DNA of 9,405 nt from Oscillospiraceae bacterium (lineage in GTDB: Bacteria; Bacillota; Clostridia; Oscillospirales; Ruminococcaceae): the NCBI GenBank assembly GCA_019413245.1, contig DXNX01000089.1:1-9405 (forward strand). The letters are read 5' to 3'. Below, in pieces: positions 6,071 through 9,405 of this stretch. A model generated the notes under the pieces. That model saw nothing but the letters and a program-made list of their open reading frames with translations. It searched no databases and had not been told where the DNA came from. The position numbers were made by a program, and so were the translations under genes. The first letter of the stretch is position 1; each line of letters starts with the position of its first letter.

Positions 6071-7312
6071 ATGGAAAAACGCAGAGTCGTCATCACCGGC
6101 CTGGGCACGGTCAACCCCACCGGCAACACGGTGGCCGACAGCTGGGCCGCCATCAAACAGGGCGTGTGCGGCGTCGGTCCCATCACCCACTACGACACCA
6201 CCGACAGCAAGGTCAAGGTGGCCGCCGAGGTCAAGGACTTTGACCCCGCCGAACGGATGGACAAGCGGGAAGCGCGCAAGATGGCCCGCTTCACCCAGTT
6301 TGCGGTGGCTGCCGCCGCCGAGGCCATGGCCGACGCGGGCATTGATATGGAGCACACCGACGCCGACCGCTTTGCCACCATCATTTCCAGCGGTATCGGC
6401 GGCCTGCCCACCATCGAGGAGGAGCACGCCAAGGGCGAGGCCAAGGGCTTCGACAAGGTCAGCCCCTTCTTTGTACCCATGTCCATCGCCAACATGGCGG
6501 CGGGCCAGGTGGCCATCCGCTTCGGGCTCAAGGGCATGTGCACCTGCCCGGTCACGGCTTGCGCCGGCGGCACCAACGCCATCGGTGATGCCTTCCACCG
6601 CATCCGGGACGGGTACGAGGACCTGGCCATCTGCGGCGGCGCCGAAAGCTGCATCAGCCCTCTGGGCGTGGGCGGCTTCACCAGCATGAAGGCCCTGAAC
6701 ACCACTGATGATCCCGCCCGTGCCTCCATTCCCTTTGACGCCGAGCGCGGCGGCTTCGTCATCGGCGAAGGTGCCGGCATGCTCATTCTGGAAGAACTGG
6801 GCCATGCCCAGGCCCGCGGCGCCAAAATTTACGCCGAGGTCGTGGGCTACGGCGCCAACTGCGACGCCTACCACTTCACCGCTCCCGCCCCCGGCGGGGT
6901 GGGCGGTGCGGCCTGCATGCGTCTGGCGCTGCAGGATGCAGGAATTGCTCCCGAGGCTATCGGCTACATCAACGCCCACGGCACCAGCACCCACCTGAAC
7001 GACTCCTGCGAGACCGCCGCCATCAAGTCGGTGTTCGGGGAGCACGCCTACAAACTCCATGTGTCCAGCACCAAGTCCATGACCGGCCACCTGCTGGGCG
7101 CTGCCGGCGGCGTGGAGGGCGTGTTCACCGCCCTGGCCCTGCATGAAGGCTACCTGCCCGCCACCATCGGCCTGCAGGTCCCTGACCCGGAATGTGACCT
7201 GGATTACCTGCCGAACCATGGCCTGGAAGAACAGGTGGAATACGCTCTGAGCGACAGCCTGGGCTTCGGCGGGCACAACGCCGCCGTCATCTTCAAGCAC
7301 TGGGAGGGCTGA
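6071..7312 (+). CDS. fabF: Beta-ketoacyl-ACP synthase II (elongating condensing enzyme)
   Basis: FabF condenses malonyl-ACP with growing acyl-ACP in each elongation round. The 413 residues match the family length (E. coli FabF 412-413). The thiolase-fold triad is complete: Cys164 in VTACAGG, His303 in NAHGTST and His340 in STKSMTGH. The LGFGGHNAA motif (397-405) is typical of KAS I/II. The ATG at 6071 is chosen because the protein then opens with RRVVITGLG, as family members do, and GAGG (6061-6064) lies six bases upstream. The frame extends to 6002, but those 23 residues are encoded by hairpin and palindrome DNA and are not family-like. fabZ follows after three bases, so the two are certainly co-translated. 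With no fabB or fabA present, whether this enzyme also serves unsaturated chains is unknown. Confidence 0.96.
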   Translation: MEKRRVVITGLGTVNPTGNTVADSWAAIKQGVCGVGPITHYDTTDSKVKVAAEVKDFDPAERMDKREARKMARFTQFAVAAAAEAMADAGIDMEHTDADRFATIISSGIGGLPTIEEEHAKGEAKGFDKVSPFFVPMSIANMAAGQVAIRFGLKGMCTCPVTACAGGTNAIGDAFHRIRDGYEDLAICGGAESCISPLGVGGFTSMKALNTTDDPARASIPFDAERGGFVIGEGAGMLILEELGHAQARGAKIYAEVVGYGANCDAYHFTAPAPGGVGGAACMRLALQDAGIAPEAIGYINAHGTSTHLNDSCETAAIKSVFGEHAYKLHVSSTKSMTGHLLGAAGGVEGVFTALALHEGYLPATIGLQVPDPECDLDYLPNHGLEEQVEYALSDSLGFGGHNAAVIFKHWEG

Positions 7313-7315
7313 GAA

Positions 7316-7786
7316 ATGGCCATTGTTGCGAATGATCCGCCGCGGGTGCTCACTGCGTCCCAGATCGCGGAGATTCTGCCCCATCGGTATCCCTTCGCCC
7401 TGGTGGACCGCATTACCGACTACCAGCCCGGCCAGTGGGCCCGGGGCATCAAGTGCGTGAGCATGAACGAACCCTTTTTCCAGGGCCATTTCCCCGGCCA
7501 GCCGGTCATGCCCGGCGTGCTGATCCTGGAAGCCCTGGCCCAGTGCGGCGCCGTGGCTGCCCTCAGTGAGGAGGGCGCCCAAGGTAAGCTGGCGCTGTTC
7601 GGCGGGGTGAAGAACGCCCGGTTCCGCCGTCAGGTGGTGCCCGGGGACGTGCTGACCCTGGAATGTGAACTGGTGGAACGCCACGGGCCTGTGGGCGTGG
7701 GCAAGGCGACGGCCTGGGTGGACGGCGTGAGGGCCGTCAACGCCGAGCTGACTTTTGCCATTGTGGACCGGGAGAACGCCCGGTGA
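7316..7786 (+). CDS. fabZ: 3-hydroxyacyl-ACP dehydratase
   Basis: FabZ removes water from 3-hydroxyacyl-ACP to give trans-2-enoyl-ACP, the substrate of FabK. The 156-residue hot-dog-fold protein has the early LPHRYPFALVDRI segment (21-33), catalytic His58 in GHFPGQPVMPG and Glu72 in LILEALAQ. Length is slightly above the usual 140-150 because of short extra segments at both ends. GGGAGGG at 7302-7308, within the end of fabF, is the ribosome site, seven bases before the ATG. It lacks the isomerase-family features of FabA as far as I can see, so it should make only saturated-pathway intermediates. No terminator is evident after the stop; the next gene is 137 bases downstream with its own promoter-like sequence. 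Confidence 0.95.
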   Translation: MAIVANDPPRVLTASQIAEILPHRYPFALVDRITDYQPGQWARGIKCVSMNEPFFQGHFPGQPVMPGVLILEALAQCGAVAALSEEGAQGKLALFGGVKNARFRRQVVPGDVLTLECELVERHGPVGVGKATAWVDGVRAVNAELTFAIVDRENAR

Positions 7787-7817
7787 CCACACAGGGCTGT
7801 TCAATCGCGCCGAAACA

Positions 7818-7826
7818 TGGTATACT
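7818..7826 (+). promoter_or_regulatory. Extended -10 promoter for the MarR-family gene
   Basis: TGG followed by TATACT (7821-7826) is a full extended -10 element (TGnTATACT), 32 bases after the fabZ stop. The -35 position (about 7798-7803, TGTTCA) is poor, as is common with extended -10 promoters. Transcription would start near 7833, giving a leader of about 90 bases. That leader holds a small hairpin, CTGCGC (7867-7872) with GCGCAG (7878-7883), flanked by two copies of CGGTCCG (7859-7865 and 7889-7895). This would let the regulator be expressed separately from the operon it probably controls. Confidence 0.55.
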
Positions 7827-7923
7827 GACCTGTAAAGACACAAAACAGCTTCGGGCGGCGGTCCGGCTGCGCCGTGCGCGCAGTACCACGGTCCGCAGAC
7901 CCGATCCGCAGGAGGTTTTTGCG

Positions 7924-8394
7924 ATGCTGGACCAGGCTTTTCAGCAGGTATATACCAAGTTCAAGCTGCACTTTTACAAACAGGTGTTCAACAGATTTGA
8001 GACCCGCGAAGCCACGCTGACCACGGTGGAATCGTTCTGCATGGAGGTCATCATGGCGCTGGGCAGCCCGACCATCGCGGAGTTCTCCAACATGATGAAC
8101 CTGTCCACCCCCAATGCCGCCTACAAGATCAACAATCTGGTGAAAAAGGGGTATGTGAAGAAGGTGCAGTCGGAGACCGACAAGCGCGAATACCACCTGT
8201 ACCCCACCCGCAAGTACATCGATTATTACAGCATCAGCTATGCCTATCTGCAAAAGGTGGTGGACCGTGCCAAGCAGCGGTTCACCCCGGAGGAACTGCA
8301 GAATCTGGAACGGATGCTGCGCATTGTCTCGGACGAACTCATGCCCGAGATCCCGCTGCCCGAATCCGGCCCGGCGGCGGCACCGCAGGAATAA
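7924..8394 (+). CDS. MarR-family transcriptional regulator, probable FabT-like repressor
   Basis: This 156-residue protein has MarR-family architecture: N-terminal dimerisation helices (about 1-45), a winged helix-turn-helix (about 50-75, TIAEFSNMMNLSTPNAAYKI), a wing with the family's DKRE signature (86-89, in SETDKREYHLY), and a long C-terminal helix pair for dimerisation. A Pro/Ala-rich tail (about 144-156) follows. AGGAGG at 7910-7915, eight bases upstream, fixes the ATG at 7924. The frame is open back to a GTG at 7783 overlapping the fabZ stop, but those 47 residues are not MarR-like and would cover the promoter. In streptococci a MarR protein in the fab cluster (FabT) binds DNA with long-chain acyl-ACP as co-repressor, and a similar role is the best guess. 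The ligand and site are not proven, so I give no gene symbol. It could alternatively regulate a drug exporter, but the context argues against that. Confidence 0.85.
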   Translation: MLDQAFQQVYTKFKLHFYKQVFNRFETREATLTTVESFCMEVIMALGSPTIAEFSNMMNLSTPNAAYKINNLVKKGYVKKVQSETDKREYHLYPTRKYIDYYSISYAYLQKVVDRAKQRFTPEELQNLERMLRIVSDELMPEIPLPESGPAAAPQE

Positions 8395-8400
8395 AAGTAA

Positions 8401-8443
8401 GAGAAGGCTTCTCCTGGATAGGGGGAAGCCTTCTTTTGTTTGT
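8401..8443 (+). terminator. Intrinsic terminator after the MarR-family gene
   Basis: The arms 8403-8414 and 8422-8433 form a 12-pair stem with one G-T wobble around a seven-base loop. The stem is followed at once by TTTTGTTTGT (8434-8443), the U-rich tail of a strong intrinsic terminator. It begins seven bases after the regulator's stop codon and marks the end of the fab cluster. Everything beyond it is repeat DNA. Confidence 0.92.
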
Positions 8444-8473
8444 ACTTTTGGTTGAGTGGGCGAGAAACCCAAA

Positions 8474-8500
8474 GGCGCCCCTGTGTAAGGGGAGGTGCCG
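8474..8500 (+). repeat. Truncated palindromic repeat (copy A)
   Basis: CCCCT and AGGGG around a GTGTA loop, followed by AGGTGCCG, match the start of the repeat found in full at 8515-8560. Its second hairpin and its GGAGGGGTTG end are missing, so this is a decayed or partial copy. Confidence 0.75.
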
Positions 8501-8514
8501 TATTCTTCCCCAAT

Positions 8515-8560
8515 GCCTCCCCTGTGTAAGGGGAGGTGCCGCGCAGCGGCGGAGGGGTTG
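8515..8560 (+). repeat. Palindromic repeat, full single copy (copy B)
   Basis: A 46-base unit with two hairpins. CCTCCCCT (8516-8523) pairs with AGGGGAGG (8529-8536) around GTGTA, and GCCGC pairs with GCGGC around GCA (8538-8550). It ends in GGAGGGGTTG. Its left flank (CTTCCCCAA at 8505-8513) resembles the left flank of the copies near 8881 and 9091. No reverse partner follows, so it is half of the paired units seen downstream. Confidence 0.85.
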
Positions 8561-8811
8561 ATTGACCGCCCGGCTTGCGGGTGTAACGGCTGCCAGCCGT
8601 TCAGTCCTTCCTTTTTGTCACCAAAAAGGAAGCGAAAAAGTGCCGCCGTTTCGATGCGGCGGCCGCCGACCAGGGGTGCGGCTTTTTGCCTGAGCAGCTA
8701 TGCTGCGAAATCGTGCGAAGCACGATGCAAAAAACAACGCGCAGCGTTGGTTCCTCTATTACCCGGCCGCGCGCAGCGGCCAGTGGTTGGGTGAGAAACC
8801 ATGCCACACTG
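8561..8811. repeat. Hairpin-rich non-coding stretch
   Basis: No credible gene lies here. The stretch is a run of short perfect hairpins: AACGGCT/AGCCGTT (8585-8601); an 11-pair stem, 8607-8617 with 8622-8632, around TCAC; GCAGC/GCTGC (8694-8706); ATCGTGC/GCACGAT around GAA (8710-8726); CAACGC/GCGTTG around GCA (8735-8749); and GGCCGC/GCGGCC (8765-8781). Several share the GCA or GAA loops of the repeats on either side. The pattern suggests a mosaic of several interspersed palindromic repeat families rather than one element. Short open frames in it (for example 8495-8794) are repeat translations, not genes. Confidence 0.7.
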
Positions 8812-8867
8812 AGATGCGGCCACCTTACGACGGCCTTCTCACCGGCTGGGGCCGGTGAGCAAGGAAT
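8812..8867 (+). repeat. Left arm of a long inverted repeat
   Basis: These 56 bases, from AGATGCGGCC to AAGGAAT, recur in reverse complement at 9292-9349 with two substitutions and two inserted bases. Within the arm CTCACCGG pairs with CCGGTGAG around CTGGGG (8838-8859). The two arms enclose both paired palindromic units, 424 bases apart. The arm could be an end of a composite non-autonomous element or simply another repeat family inserted in both orientations. Confidence 0.8.
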
Positions 8868-8880
8868 GGATTTAAATGCC

Positions 8881-9039
8881 GCTTCCGGAAAGCCTCCCCT
8901 GTGTAAGGGGAGGTGGGGCGCAGCCCCGGAGGGGTTGTGGACTCTGCCTTATATCCCGTTCACGGGCAATATAGTCAAGTCTCCAACCCCTCAGTCGCCT
9001 TCGGCGCCAGCTCCCCTTACACAGGGGAGCCTGTCTCTG
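8881..9039. repeat. REPIN/MITE-like paired palindrome unit 1
   Basis: A forward copy (8892-8937) and a reverse copy (8984-9030) of the palindromic repeat face each other across about 46 bases. The centre has its own hairpin, CCCGT/ACGGG (8955-8966). GGAGGGGTTG of the forward copy can pair with CAACCCCTC of the reverse copy, so the unit can form one large cruciform. It encodes no protein. Two inverted palindromes around a short spacer is the REPIN layout known from other bacteria, where a RAYT transposase in trans moves it; no such gene is in the window. Flanks GCTTCC..AAAG and CCTGTCTCTG are shared with unit 2. Confidence 0.8.
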
Positions 9040-9090
9040 TCCCCTCGAAAAAGCCTCCCGGTTATCAGTAAGTTGCCGTGTTAGCCGCAT

Positions 9091-9251
9091 GCTTCCCCAA
9101 AGCCTCCCCTGTGTAAGGGGAGGTGCCGCGCAGCGGCGGAGGGGTTGTGGACCCTGCCCTATATCCCGTTTACGGGTTATACCGGAAACTTTCCAACCCC
9201 TCAGTCAGCCTTCGGCTGCCAGCTCCCCTTACACAGGGGAGCCTGTCTCTG
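9091..9251. repeat. REPIN/MITE-like paired palindrome unit 2
   Basis: This is the second tandem copy of the paired unit, in the same orientation and 210 bases downstream of the first. The forward copy is at 9102-9147, the central hairpin CCCGT/ACGGG at 9165-9176 and the reverse copy at 9194-9242. The outer hairpins are the same as in unit 1, while the inner hairpins differ in sequence but keep pairing. The centre has diverged more than the arms. No open frame of interest is present; repeat translation gives PPLCKGR-type peptides. Confidence 0.8.
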
Positions 9252-9291
9252 CTCCCGCAAGCATCCGCTGCCGGGTAATGGTATTCAATCT

Positions 9292-9349
9292 ATTCCTTGC
9301 TCACCGGTCCCCAGACCGGTGAGAAGGCCGTCGGTAGGTGGCCGCATCT
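9292..9349 (-). repeat. Right arm of a long inverted repeat
   Basis: This is the reverse-complement partner of 8812-8867, from ATTCCTTGC to GGCCGCATCT. Its internal hairpin is one base pair longer than in the left arm (an added T and A on the two sides of the stem), so the length change is compensatory. Confidence 0.8.
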
Positions 9350-9356
9350 TGGGGTC

Positions 9357-9400
9357 TGGGGCCGCAGCCCCAGCCGGCGTCCACCGCATCGGAACGGTGG
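9357..9400. repeat. Two further hairpins at the window end
   Basis: TGGGGC (9357-9362) pairs with GCCCCA (9367-9372), and CCACCG (9381-9386) pairs with CGGTGG (9395-9400). They continue the palindrome-rich island to the edge of the window. No coding potential is evident, and what follows cannot be seen. Confidence 0.5.
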
Positions 9401-9405
9401 GACTT

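Noticed and set aside
4991..7843. A 950-codon open frame on the minus strand across fabD, fabG, fabF and fabZ
   Set aside because: It lies antisense to four genes with complete catalytic motifs. High-G+C codon use with C or G at third positions removes antisense stop codons. The translation is Gly/Ala/His/Val-rich with no recognisable domain.
7783..7923. MarR-family gene starting at the GTG that overlaps the fabZ stop
   Set aside because: The added 47 residues are unlike any MarR N-terminus and cover an extended -10 promoter. AGGAGG at 7910-7915 clearly serves the ATG at 7924.
8474..9251. CRISPR array
   Set aside because: The repeats are palindromic, occur in both orientations and are irregularly spaced. 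There are no uniform 30-40 base spacers and no cas genes.

Overview
The window carries a nearly complete type II (dissociated) bacterial fatty-acid synthesis cluster, all on the + strand, followed by about 1 kb of non-coding, hairpin-rich repeat DNA. G+C-rich coding sequence, an AT-rich consensus promoter, strong AGGAGG-type ribosome sites, FabK rather than FabI as enoyl reductase, and a MarR-type (FabT-like) regulator point to a Firmicute of the Clostridia. The palindromic repeats resemble those I associate with gut Oscillospiraceae/Ruminococcaceae such as Faecalibacterium, Subdoligranulum and Gemmiger. The genus is an inference from memory, not a database result.

Layout: 1-192 is the promoter and leader, with TTGACA/TATAAT at 61-88 and a tandem, palindromic operator-like motif at 101-127. 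Then come acpP (193-420), accD (467-1351), accA (1348-2310), fabH (2330-3280), fabK (3277-4215), fabD (4233-5177) and fabG (5174-5926). A 144-base gap with two hairpins and a 12-base palindrome separates fabG from fabF (6071-7312), fabZ (7316-7786) and a MarR-family regulator (7924-8394) with its own candidate promoter. A strong intrinsic terminator follows at 8401-8443. From about 8474 to the end there are no credible genes, only interspersed palindromic repeats. These include two tandem REPIN/MITE-like units of about 160 bp, enclosed by an inverted pair of 56-58 base repeats.

The genes form one pathway. AccD and AccA form the carboxyltransferase half of acetyl-CoA carboxylase and make malonyl-CoA. 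FabD loads malonate onto AcpP. FabH primes chains from acyl-CoA. FabG, FabZ and FabK reduce, dehydrate and reduce again, and FabF elongates. The MarR protein probably senses acyl-ACP and represses the cluster, by analogy with FabT. Missing here, and presumably elsewhere, are accB and accC (biotin carrier and biotin carboxylase), acpS and any dedicated unsaturated-fatty-acid gene (fabM/fabN/fabA).

The enzymes themselves are ordinary, with all key residues present. The less ordinary points are the rearranged gene order, the operator-like motif, the structured fabG-fabF gap and the downstream repeat island, whose hairpin stems vary in sequence but keep their pairing between copies. I found no evidence of a wholly new biological system.
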